Assembly (NCBI RefSeq): GCF_000024345.1
Contig: NC_013729.1
Span: 6,882,001-6,946,000 of the forward strand
Source: Kribbella flavida DSM 17836
Lineage (GTDB): Bacteria > Actinomycetota > Actinomycetes > Propionibacteriales > Kribbellaceae
Direction of reading: 5' to 3'
Length of the DNA: 64,000 nucleotides
Positions 1 through 7,234 of this stretch are shown here, one piece after another. How positions within the stretch are numbered: position 1 is the stretch's first letter; every line of letters begins with the position of its first letter. The position numbers and the translations under genes are program-made. The notes below the pieces were generated by a model. It had not been told where the DNA came from. It worked only from the letters and a program-made list of their open reading frames with translations, and did not search any database.

Positions 1-471
1 CTGGTCGGCGACGGCGCCGGCGCGGCCGTGGTGGTGGCCAGTGACGAGCCGGAGATCGGCCCGGTGGTGTGGGGATCGGTGCCGGAGATGTCGGACGCGG
101 TCCGGATCGAGGGCCGCGACGGCAAGTTCGCCCAGGCCGGGCAGAGCGTCTTCCGGTGGACCACCACCCAGCTGCCGGTGATCGCCCAGCAGGTCTGCGA
201 GAAGGGCGGCGTGACCCCCGAGCAGCTCGGCGGCGTCGTCCTGCACCAGGCCAACCTGCGCATCATCGACCCGCTGGCCAAGCGCCTCGGCGCGGTCAAC
301 GCGGTGGTCGCCCGGGACGTGATCGAGTCCGGCAACACCTCGGCCGCGAGCATCCCGATCGCGCTGTCCAAGCTGATCGAACGGCGCGAGATCCCCGCCG
401 GCGCCCCGGTGCTGCTGTTCGGCTTCGGCGGCGGCCTTTCGTACGCCGGCCAGATCATCCGCTGCCCCTGA
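1..471 (+). CDS. 3-oxoacyl-ACP synthase III (FabH-like), 3' part
   Basis: The reading frame is open from base 1, so the N-terminus lies outside the window. The visible 156 residues are the C-terminal half of a KAS III/FabH-type condensing enzyme. They include the DGAGA segment near the start, the catalytic histidine in LHQANLRII and the catalytic asparagine in ESGNTSAASIP, and end in the GFGGGLSYAGQII tail typical of the family. KAS III enzymes condense acyl-CoA with malonyl-ACP to start fatty acid or polyketide chains; the catalytic cysteine lies upstream of the window. It is followed by a good terminator and does not look co-transcribed with disA. Primary FabH versus a secondary paralogue cannot be decided from this fragment. 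Confidence 0.88.
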   Translation: MVGDGAGAAVVVASDEPEIGPVVWGSVPEMSDAVRIEGRDGKFAQAGQSVFRWTTTQLPVIAQQVCEKGGVTPEQLGGVVLHQANLRIIDPLAKRLGAVNAVVARDVIESGNTSAASIPIALSKLIERREIPAGAPVLLFGFGGGLSYAGQIIRCP

Positions 472-512
472 TTTTTGTCCCTTCTGCCCCCTCCGGCCAC
501 GGGGACTCGCCG

Positions 513-539
513 GGACACACCGTCGGGTGTCCACTTTTT
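513..539 (+). terminator. Intrinsic terminator after the fabH-like gene
   Basis: GGACAC pairs with GTGTCC, extended by CC/GG with one bulged A, around a 3-nt loop (522-524). The stem is followed by a run of five T at 535-539. It lies 42 bp past the fabH-like stop and separates that gene from disA. Confidence 0.65.
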
Positions 540-763
540 CCGGGCGTGCACGCGGAGCCTGTCGCCGGTGGCCGATCGGTGTTCCGCAGCGCCGCAGGGC
601 CCGCGCATCGGCCGCCTGCCACGGGAAATGGGCTTGCACATGTCGGTTGCACGACCAAATGCACGGGCGTCTGCAAGCGCTTTCGCCGCTCCGGCGAACG
701 GAGTGACCGGTCCGGGGACCGTTCGCCCACAGCACGCCGCCGACCCGCATAGACTCAGGGATC
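540..763. other. Upstream region of disA
   Basis: Non-coding. It contains four TGCA-centred motifs at about 635, 648, 660 and 672, spaced 12-13 bp. The outer two form an inverted repeat (CTTGCA at 633-638, TGCAAG at 672-677). The leaderless disA start lies at its right end. No convincing ORF was seen. Confidence 0.5.
750..755 (+). promoter_or_regulatory. -10 element TAGACT, leaderless disA
   Basis: TAGACT ends 8 nt before the GTG start at 764. No Shine-Dalgarno precedes the start, so transcription and translation probably begin at nearly the same base. No good -35 was seen. Confidence 0.5.
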
Positions 764-1858
764 GTGGCCCCGAATTCCGACAAGAACAGCACCGATGCCC
801 GGATGCGCGCGACGCTGGCCGCGGTGGCACCCGGTACCGAACTGCGCGAAGGCCTGGAGCGAATCCTGCGGGGCCGCACCGGTGCCCTGCTGGTCCTCGG
901 CCAGGACAAGACCGTCGACTCCATCTCGACCGGCGGCTTCGAGATCAACGTCGAGTTCACCGCCACCGGCCTGCGGGAACTGAGCAAGATGGACGGCGCG
1001 ATCATTCTCGACCGCGACATGAGCCGGATGCTGCGCGCCGCCGTGCACCTGATGCCGGACCCGTCGATCCACACCGAGGAGACCGGCACCCGGCACCGCA
1101 CCGCCGACCGGGTCGCCCGGCAGACCGGCTTCCCGGTCATCTCGGTGTCGCAGTCGATGCACATCATCGCCCTGTACGTCGACGACCAGCGCTACGTGCT
1201 GGAGGACTCCGGCGCTATCCTGTCCCGGGCGAACCAGGCCCTGGCCACGCTCGAGCGGTACAAGCTGCGCCTCGACGAGGTGTCCGGCACGCTGTCCGCG
1301 CTGGAGATCGAGGACCTGGTCACCGTGCGCGACGTGGCCGCCGTCGCGCAGCGGCTGGAGATGGTCCGCCGGATCGCCACCGAGATCGACGGCTACGTGG
1401 TCGAGCTCGGCACCGACGGCCGGCTGCTCACCCTGCAGCTGAACGAGCTGGTTGCCGGCGTCGCGGGAGAACGCGAGCTGGTCGTGCGCGACTACCTGCC
1501 GCCCGCGACCGGCCGCCGGCCCAAGACCGCGGACGACGTGCTGCTCGAGCTCGACGCGGTCAGCCCGACCGACCTGCTGGACATCGGCCAGGTCGCCCGG
1601 GCCCTGCAGCTCGGCGGCGCGGAGCAGCTGGACGCCGCGGTGACCCCGCGCGGTTACCGGCTGCTGGCCAAGGTGCCGCGGCTGCCGGGGGCCGTGATCG
1701 ACCGGCTGATCGAGCACTTCGGCCACCTGCAGAAGCTGCTCGCCGCCAGCATCGACGACCTGCAGACCGTCGACGGCGTCGGCGAGAACCGCGCCCGGAC
1801 CGTGCGCGAGGGCCTGTCCCGCCTGGCCGAGTCGAGCATCCTCGAACGCTACGTCTGA
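764..1858 (+). CDS. disA: DNA integrity scanning diadenylate cyclase DisA
   Basis: 364 aa, the usual DisA length. The N-terminal DAC domain carries the DGA motif (residues 77-79, KMDGAIILD) and the RHR motif (110-112, GTRHRTA) that bind and cyclise two ATP into c-di-AMP. A helical linker follows, and the C-terminal helix-hairpin-helix region (about 325-364, TVDGVGENRARTVREGL) binds branched DNA. In known homologues activity falls at stalled or recombining DNA, linking c-di-AMP to genome integrity. The start is GTG, supported by a TAGACT hexamer 8 nt upstream and absence of an SD. The more usual neighbour radA is not in the window. Confidence 0.96.
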   Translation: MAPNSDKNSTDARMRATLAAVAPGTELREGLERILRGRTGALLVLGQDKTVDSISTGGFEINVEFTATGLRELSKMDGAIILDRDMSRMLRAAVHLMPDPSIHTEETGTRHRTADRVARQTGFPVISVSQSMHIIALYVDDQRYVLEDSGAILSRANQALATLERYKLRLDEVSGTLSALEIEDLVTVRDVAAVAQRLEMVRRIATEIDGYVVELGTDGRLLTLQLNELVAGVAGERELVVRDYLPPATGRRPKTADDVLLELDAVSPTDLLDIGQVARALQLGGAEQLDAAVTPRGYRLLAKVPRLPGAVIDRLIEHFGHLQKLLAASIDDLQTVDGVGENRARTVREGLSRLAESSILERYV

Positions 1859-1888
1859 CCGGCCCGGCGGGCGTTCCGCGGCGCCGGC

Positions 1889-2581
1889 TCAGACGATGTT
1901 GAAGGCCTGCGCGGCCGAGGCCTGTCCGTCGTAGACGGCCTTGGCCACGTAGGTGCCGGGCTTGGCCTGCGGCTGACCGGGCAGGCAGCCCGGCCCCGAG
2001 CGGCGCCCGTTCCAGCCCACGACGCTGGTCGCCTGCTTGCCCTTGGCAATCAGAACGGTGGCCCGAGGCACCGACTGCTCGCACTGGGTGGTGGTCCAGA
2101 TCTGGTCGCTGCCGGAGGTGATGGTGACCGACAACAGGGTGGGGTCGATCGCGGCCTTGCACCCGGACCGGACCGCGGTGAGCCGGACGGCGAAGTTCAG
2201 CGTGCCCCCGGCACTGATCGAGCGGACCGCCGGCAGCACGCTCACCCGGACGTCGCGACCGGAGCAGTCCTTCGGCGGCTCGGGCGTCTCCGGGGTGCTC
2301 TCCCGGTCCGACGGCGTCCCGGTCCCGTCAGGGGTCTGCGAGGTCCGGGCCGGGGTTTCGGTTCCGCCGCTCGACGGCGTACTGACCGGGTCGGCCACGG
2401 CTCCGGCGGTCCCGCCCGGCTGCGGGCCGTTGGCCGCGGTGTTCTTGGCTTCGTCGCCGCCTCCGCCGAACAGACGACCGAGCAGCACCAGCAGGACCAC
2501 CAGCACGACGAGCAGCAGCCCCCGACGGAACCAGTAGACGCTGGCCGGCAGATGCCCGACCGGACGGAGCAGGCTGCTCAT
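1889..2581 (-). CDS. Membrane-anchored extracytoplasmic protein, unknown
   Basis: 230 aa. One strongly hydrophobic segment at about residues 20-40 (GLLLVVLVVLLVLLGRLF) is followed by a Gly/Asp-rich turn and a disordered Thr/Pro/Ser/Gly linker (about 45-105). The C-terminal globular part of about 120 residues has several Cys (KDCSGRD, RSGCKAA, TQCEQ, GPGCLP) that could form disulfides outside the membrane. This is a signal-anchor protein with a beta-rich exported domain. I do not recognise the family. It converges with disA (30 bp gap) and diverges from mutY across 32 bp. Confidence 0.75.
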   Translation of the reverse strand: MSSLLRPVGHLPASVYWFRRGLLLVVLVVLLVLLGRLFGGGGDEAKNTAANGPQPGGTAGAVADPVSTPSSGGTETPARTSQTPDGTGTPSDRESTPETPEPPKDCSGRDVRVSVLPAVRSISAGGTLNFAVRLTAVRSGCKAAIDPTLLSVTITSGSDQIWTTTQCEQSVPRATVLIAKGKQATSVVGWNGRRSGPGCLPGQPQAKPGTYVAKAVYDGQASAAQAFNIV

Positions 2582-2613
2582 GTCCGCACCTTAATGTCAG
2601 GATTGAGCCCGAC

Positions 2614-3507
2614 ATGTCAGACTCGCCGCTCCCCCTCGCATCGGCCTTGCACACCCCAGTCCTGAGCTGGTACGCCGACAACGCCCGCACACTGCCCTGG
2701 CGTGAGCCCGACGCCGGTGCCTGGGCGGTCATGGTGAGCGAGTTCATGCTGCAGCAGACACCCGTCGCGCGGGTGCTGCCGGCGTACGAGGCGTGGATGC
2801 GGCGGTGGCCGAAGCCCGGTGACCTGGCCGCAGAGGCGCCAGGCGAGGCTGTGCGGGCCTGGGACCGGCTGGGCTACCCCCGGCGTGCCCTGCGCCTGCA
2901 CGCGGCTGCCACGGCGATCGTGGAGCTGCACGGTGGCGAGGTGCCGCGCGATCACGCCGCACTGCTCGCCCTGCCCGGAGTGGGTACGTACACGGCGGCA
3001 GCGATCGCGTCGTTCGCCTACGGCCAGCGGCACGCGGTGGTGGACACCAACGTGCGGCGGGTGTTCGCCAGAGCCCTCGCTGGACTCGCTCAGCCGAGCA
3101 TCTCCCCGACCGCGGCCGATCAGCGGCTGGCGGTGTCGGCTCTGCCCGACGACGAGCCGACTGCGGCGCGCTGGGCGGTCGCGACGATGGAGCTGGGCGC
3201 GCTGGTCTGTACGGCGCGGACTCCCCGGTGTGCCGAGTGCCCGATCAGGAGCCAGTGCGCCTGGGTCCTGGCGGGCTCACCCCCGTACGACGGACCGCCG
3301 CGCAAGGGGCAGACCTACGAAGGCACCGACCGCCAGGTCCGCGGCCGCCTGCTGGCCGTCCTGCGCGCCGCACCGGGCCCGGTCGCCAAGAACGCCCTCG
3401 ACGCCTGCTGGCCCGACCAGGTGCAGCGCGAACGCGCCCTGGACGGCCTGGTCGCCGACGGCCTCGTCGACCCGTTCGCTGACAACCAGTACCAACTACC
3501 GCAGTAG
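2614..3507 (+). CDS. mutY: A/G-specific adenine glycosylase MutY
   Basis: 297 aa. Removes adenine mispaired with 8-oxoguanine in base-excision repair. Visible motifs: catalytic Glu43 in SEFMLQQTP; helix-hairpin-helix LPGVGTYTAAAI from residue 120; catalytic Asp144 in VVDTNVRRVFAR; and the 4Fe-4S loop C199-X6-C206-X2-C209-X5-C215. The C-terminal 80 residues are shorter than the NUDIX-like 8-oxoG recognition domain of E. coli MutY, as is common in actinobacteria. It is convergent with filP across a region holding a long inverted repeat and a terminator. Confidence 0.94.
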   Translation: MSDSPLPLASALHTPVLSWYADNARTLPWREPDAGAWAVMVSEFMLQQTPVARVLPAYEAWMRRWPKPGDLAAEAPGEAVRAWDRLGYPRRALRLHAAATAIVELHGGEVPRDHAALLALPGVGTYTAAAIASFAYGQRHAVVDTNVRRVFARALAGLAQPSISPTAADQRLAVSALPDDEPTAARWAVATMELGALVCTARTPRCAECPIRSQCAWVLAGSPPYDGPPRKGQTYEGTDRQVRGRLLAVLRAAPGPVAKNALDACWPDQVQRERALDGLVADGLVDPFADNQYQLPQ

Positions 3508-3510
3508 CCG

Positions 3511-3587
3511 GGGACCGTGGACACCAAGTGGGGGACCGTGAACACGGCAGAACCTGTGCGCGGTCCCCACTTGGTGTCCACGGACCC
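3511..3587. repeat. Long near-perfect inverted repeat (77 bp)
   Basis: Left arm 3511-3538 and right arm 3561-3587 are complementary over 26 of 28 positions (one mismatch, one extra G), with a 22-nt loop. A 14-bp segment beginning GGGACCGTG is also directly repeated at 3511 and 3532 with one change (21-bp period). It starts 4 bp after the mutY stop and lacks a U-tract. It could be a MITE-like insertion or an unusually long bidirectional terminator. Confidence 0.75.
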
Positions 3588-3612
3588 GGCGGCCGGCTGA
3601 ACGCGGGCATGC

Positions 3613-3649
3613 TCGAGGCCGGCTTCCCGTCAGGGAGAGCCGGCCTCGA
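3613..3649 (-). terminator. Stem-loop terminator between mutY and filP
   Basis: A 12-bp perfect stem (3613-3624 with 3638-3649) continues into a nested TCCC/GGGA hairpin around a GTCA loop. It lies 25 bp beyond the filP stop. There is no strong T-run; it may work in both directions. Confidence 0.6.
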
Positions 3650-3673
3650 CGCGGTCGAGCAGGTGCGGCCTGC

Positions 3674-4624
3674 TCAGTTCTTCTTGCTGTTGGACGTGGC
3701 CGGCTCGTCCTCGTCGCCGAGCAGGTCGAGCGGCATCGCCGGGCTGCCGGACAGCGTCGCCAGCATCTGGCGGACGTTGGTCAGCTGCGCGTTGATGCTG
3801 TCCCGGCGCTGCGTCGCGGCCGCGAGCTCACGCTCGGACTCGGCGCGGATCCGCTCCGCCTTGTCCTTGGCGGCGGCGACGATCTCCTGAGCCTGCCGGT
3901 TCGCGTCGGCCAGCTGCTGCTGGGCGAGACGCTCGGCCTCGGACCGGGCCCGGTCGGCCTCGCGCTGCACCTGGGCGGCGCGGTCGGTGACGGCGGCCAG
4001 CTGCTGCTCGGCCAGCGCGGTCCGGGCGGCGAACTCCTGCTCGACCTTGCCCCGGCGCTCGGCCAGGGTGGTCTCGAAGGCGGCTGCGGCCTGGGCGGAC
4101 TTGGCCCGCTCCTGCTCGTACAGGGCCTGCGCCTCGCTGCGGCGCGCGTTCGCGTCGCGCTCGGCCTCGTCGCGCATGTCGTCGGCCTGGGTCCGCGCCT
4201 CCTCCAGGATGCGGGCAGCCTCGGCGTCGACCTCGCTCTTCCAGTCCAGGGAGTACTGCTCGGCCTCCTTGCGGACCTTCTTGGCGTGCGCCTCGGCGTC
4301 GGCGACGATCGCCTCGGCGTCGGTGCGGGCCCGGGTGACCAGGTCGCGGGCCTCGTCGTCGGCCAGCGACAGGATCTTCGCCACCCGCTCACCGAACTCG
4401 GTGAACGTCGGCGTCCGGTCCTTGTTGTCCTCCTGCGCGGAGATGACGGCCGACTCGGCGGCGTCGGTCCGGGCCTGCAGCTCCTGAACGTGCCGCTGCA
4501 GCTGCTCGGACTGCTGCTGCAGCGCGGTCAGCGAGGTGGTCAGCTCCCGTACGTGCTGGTCCACCTGGGCCGGCTCGTAGCCACGCAGAACGGTGCGGAA
4601 CGGGGTTGGGGCTTCACTGCTCAT
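3674..4624 (-). CDS. filP: FilP-like coiled-coil cytoskeletal/polarity protein (DivIVA-type N-terminus)
   Basis: 316 aa, close to FilP of Streptomyces (about 310). A short DivIVA-like N-terminal segment (TVLRGYEPAQVDQHVREL, residues about 11-28) is followed by nearly continuous coiled coil rich in Ala, Glu, Arg and Gln to about residue 285, then a short acidic/Asn-Lys tail. FilP forms intermediate-filament-like networks near growing poles and works with DivIVA and Scy. The gene follows the large scy-like gene in the same direction (72-bp gap), as scy and filP do in Streptomyces. Many members are annotated as cellulose-binding protein, a misleading historical name. The symbol is assigned by architecture and synteny. 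Confidence 0.78.
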   Translation of the reverse strand: MSSEAPTPFRTVLRGYEPAQVDQHVRELTTSLTALQQQSEQLQRHVQELQARTDAAESAVISAQEDNKDRTPTFTEFGERVAKILSLADDEARDLVTRARTDAEAIVADAEAHAKKVRKEAEQYSLDWKSEVDAEAARILEEARTQADDMRDEAERDANARRSEAQALYEQERAKSAQAAAAFETTLAERRGKVEQEFAARTALAEQQLAAVTDRAAQVQREADRARSEAERLAQQQLADANRQAQEIVAAAKDKAERIRAESERELAAATQRRDSINAQLTNVRQMLATLSGSPAMPLDLLGDEDEPATSNSKKN

Positions 4625-4696
4625 GTCTTCGGATGCTCACTTCGGTGGGTGGGTGGATCACACATTGTCACTGACAAGGATCTGGCTGTCACGTCC

Positions 4697-7081
4697 TCAT
4701 CCTGGTTCCCCCGTGGAACCCTCGCTGGAGGACATTCCACCATCAACGCGGAAGCCTGGTACAGCGAGTGCCTCGATCACACCCGAAAGCTGGGTGAGCT
4801 CCTTGGTGATCTCGTCGCGGCGCTGGTTCAGCGCCGCGACCCTCGCCTCGGCGTCGGCGAGAAGCTTTCGGGCCTGGCCGCGCAGCTCGTCGGCGTGGGC
4901 GCGGGCCTGCGCCTCGAGCTGCTGGGCCTCGGCCCGGGACTTGCGGATCAGCTCGTGCGACTGACGCTGGGCGTCGGCCAGGTTGTTGGCGGCCCGCTCG
5001 CGCAGCACCTGGGTGCTCGCCTCGGCCTCGGCGACCCGGCGGTTCGCCCGGTCGATGATCTCCTTGGCCTCCGCCTCGGCGGTCGCCTTCAGCCGCTCGG
5101 CCTTGGCCTGGGCCTGCACGGTCACCCGCTCGGCCTGCTGGGAGGCGGACTCCAGCGCGGCCTCGGCCTGCGCGGTCGCCTTCTGCGCCGCGGCGTTCGC
5201 CTGGTTGGTCTGCTCGGCGTTCTGCCGGGCGATCTCCTCCTGGGTCGCCTTCAGCCGGCTGGTCGAGCGGCTGACCACCCGGCGCAGGTGGGCGCGCTTG
5301 GTGCGCAGCAGCTCGGCGGCCTCGGCGGCGGCCTGCTCCCGGATCGCCTGCGCCTCGGCCTCGGCGGTGGCGACCAGCTCGTCGACCGTCGTCCGGGTCC
5401 ACGCGGTCTGCTTCTCGGCCTCGGCCAGCGCCACCTCGGCGGCCTTGTTGGCCTCCTCGACGATGCGCTGCGCCTCGGCGGTCGCCGTCCGCCGGTCGGC
5501 CTCGATGCTGTCGACGACCAACTTGGCCTGCGCCCGGGCGTCGGCCATCAGCCGCTCGTTGGCCGCCTCGGCCTCGGCCTTGCGCCGGGCGAGGTCCTCG
5601 ACCGCCTCGGTCCGCAGCTTGTCGATCTCCAGCGAGATGGCGGCCAGCTTGGCCCGCTCGGTCTCCTCCAGCTCGGCGGTCCGGCGCTCCAGCTCGGCCC
5701 GGTTCTCGCCGCGCAGCCGCTCGATCTCCGCGTGCGCCTCGGCGATCTCGGTACGAGCCCGCTCCCGGGCCGCCTCGACCTCGCGCTCGACGGCGCTGCG
5801 TAGGTCGTCGGCCTCGGCCTCGGCCCGGGCGATCAGGTCGGCCTCGGTCCGTACGGCGGCCTGCGATACCAGCGCCGCCTGCTCGCCGGCGTCGGCGACC
5901 AGCTGCTGCGCCTCACGGCCGGCCCGCTCGACGCTCTGCGCCGCCGCCTCCCGCGCTTCCCGCGCCTCTTCCAGCAGGTCGTCGGCGTCGGCCTTGATCC
6001 GGGCCGCCTCGGCCTCCGCCTCGGCAATCGCCCGGGCGGCCGCCGCCTCCGAGGTCGCCTTGAGCTCGTCCACGGCTGCCTGGGTCTCGGCCCGCAGCTG
6101 TTCCGCCGCCGCTTCCGACTCGGTCCGCAGCTGCTCGGCCGCGGCCTCGGCGTCGGCCCGTCGCTTCGCGGCCGCGGCCTCGGACTCGGCCGTCAAGGCG
6201 GCCGCCGCGGCTTCGGAGTCGGCCTGCAGCTTGGCCGCCGCGGCTTCGGAGTCGGCCTGCAGCTTGGCCGCCGCGGCTTCGGAGTCGGTCCGCAGCCTCC
6301 CGGCCGTCGCCTCGGACTCCGTCCGGATCTTCTCGGCGGCGGCTTCGGCCTCGGCCCGGTGCTCGTCGGCGGCGGTCCGGATCCGCTCGGCCTCCGCCTC
6401 GGCGTCGGCGATCCGCCGGGCCGCCGCGGCCTGCGACTCGGCGCGCAACGCGTCGGCGGCGCTCTGGGTCTCCGTCCGCAGCTTGTCGGCCGCGGCCTCG
6501 GACTCGCTGCGCCGACGGGCCACCTCCTCGGCGACCTCGGCGCGCAACTGCTCGGCGGCCGACTCCGACTCCGCCTTCAGCCGCTCCGCCGTACCGGTCG
6601 CGTCGGCGCGCAGCTTCGCCACCTCGGCGGCGGCCTCGTCGCGCAGCCGCTTGACCTCGGCCTCGGTGTCGGCCCGGAGCTTGGCGACCTCCGCGGTCGC
6701 GGTCGCGCGCAGTTGCTCGGCCTCGTCGTTCGCCTCGGCCCGGACCCGCTCGGAGGCCGTCTCGGCCTCGGTCCGCAGCTGCTCGGCCGCGCGCTCGGCG
6801 TCGGCGAGCAGACGTTCGGCCGACGCGGTCGCGTCCGCGCGCAGCTTCTGCGCCTCCGCCTCCGCGTCGGCGCGGAGCCGCTCGGACTCGGCCCGGACCC
6901 GCTCGGCCTCCTGCAGCGCGGTGTCGTTCTCGTACTCCGCCTGCTCGCGCAGGGTGTCCGCGATCCGTTGCGCCCGCTCCAGCACCCCACCCGCTTGCCG
7001 CACGCCAAAGGAACCGGCGTCAGCGACCGGTTCCTGGGTCAACGGCAGACGCGGTGCGTCCATGCGACGAGATGATTCCAT
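4697..7081 (-). CDS. scy: Scy-like large coiled-coil polarity protein
   Basis: 794 aa from ATG 7081, chosen because AGGAGG ends 6 nt upstream; an in-frame GTG at 7144 would add 21 residues. After about 55 less regular residues the protein is essentially all coiled coil, with long runs in an 11-residue (hendecad) pattern such as SEAAAAKLQAD. Streptomyces Scy is larger (about 1,300 aa) and scaffolds the tip-organising centre with DivIVA and FilP. Position upstream of filP and the composition support this call. The central part has perfect 33-bp DNA repeats, so length may vary by repeat slippage. Coiled coils give weak homology evidence, hence moderate confidence. Confidence 0.7.
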   Translation of the reverse strand: MESSRRMDAPRLPLTQEPVADAGSFGVRQAGGVLERAQRIADTLREQAEYENDTALQEAERVRAESERLRADAEAEAQKLRADATASAERLLADAERAAEQLRTEAETASERVRAEANDEAEQLRATATAEVAKLRADTEAEVKRLRDEAAAEVAKLRADATGTAERLKAESESAAEQLRAEVAEEVARRRSESEAAADKLRTETQSAADALRAESQAAAARRIADAEAEAERIRTAADEHRAEAEAAAEKIRTESEATAGRLRTDSEAAAAKLQADSEAAAAKLQADSEAAAAALTAESEAAAAKRRADAEAAAEQLRTESEAAAEQLRAETQAAVDELKATSEAAAARAIAEAEAEAARIKADADDLLEEAREAREAAAQSVERAGREAQQLVADAGEQAALVSQAAVRTEADLIARAEAEADDLRSAVEREVEAARERARTEIAEAHAEIERLRGENRAELERRTAELEETERAKLAAISLEIDKLRTEAVEDLARRKAEAEAANERLMADARAQAKLVVDSIEADRRTATAEAQRIVEEANKAAEVALAEAEKQTAWTRTTVDELVATAEAEAQAIREQAAAEAAELLRTKRAHLRRVVSRSTSRLKATQEEIARQNAEQTNQANAAAQKATAQAEAALESASQQAERVTVQAQAKAERLKATAEAEAKEIIDRANRRVAEAEASTQVLRERAANNLADAQRQSHELIRKSRAEAQQLEAQARAHADELRGQARKLLADAEARVAALNQRRDEITKELTQLSGVIEALAVPGFRVDGGMSSSEGSTGEPG
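6201..6288. repeat. 33-bp tandem repeat inside scy-like gene
   Basis: Two perfect 33-bp copies (6201-6233, 6234-6266) are followed by a partial third (6267-6288). Each encodes one 11-residue hendecad, so copy-number change keeps the frame and the coiled-coil phase. Confidence 0.85.
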
Positions 7082-7222
7082 CTCCGGCCTCCTCTCCAAC
7101 AGTCCGGGTCCACTTGGAGCAGTCATGCTCTTACAACGAGCCACATGCCGCTAGGGTCTGCCCTCGATTCCGCACCGGCAGCCACGCTGCACGGTCGAGA
7201 TGAAGGGGCCGGCGCGCACGGG

Positions 7223-7228
7223 TAACGT
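7223..7228 (+). promoter_or_regulatory. -10 element TAACGT, leaderless
   Basis: TAACGT ends 6 nt before ATG 7235. No SD lies in the CGTTTT spacer. Confidence 0.5.
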
Positions 7229-7234
7229 CGTTTT

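Noticed and set aside
6201..6288. 33-bp repeats as a CRISPR array
   Set aside because: The repeats are head-to-tail without spacers and encode a coiled coil in frame.
4286..7154. Very long plus-strand open frames opposite scy/filP
   Set aside because: They are mirror frames of the Ala/Glu/Arg-rich coiled coils in high-GC DNA, with repetitive Ala/Ser or Gly/Leu sequence and no start signals.
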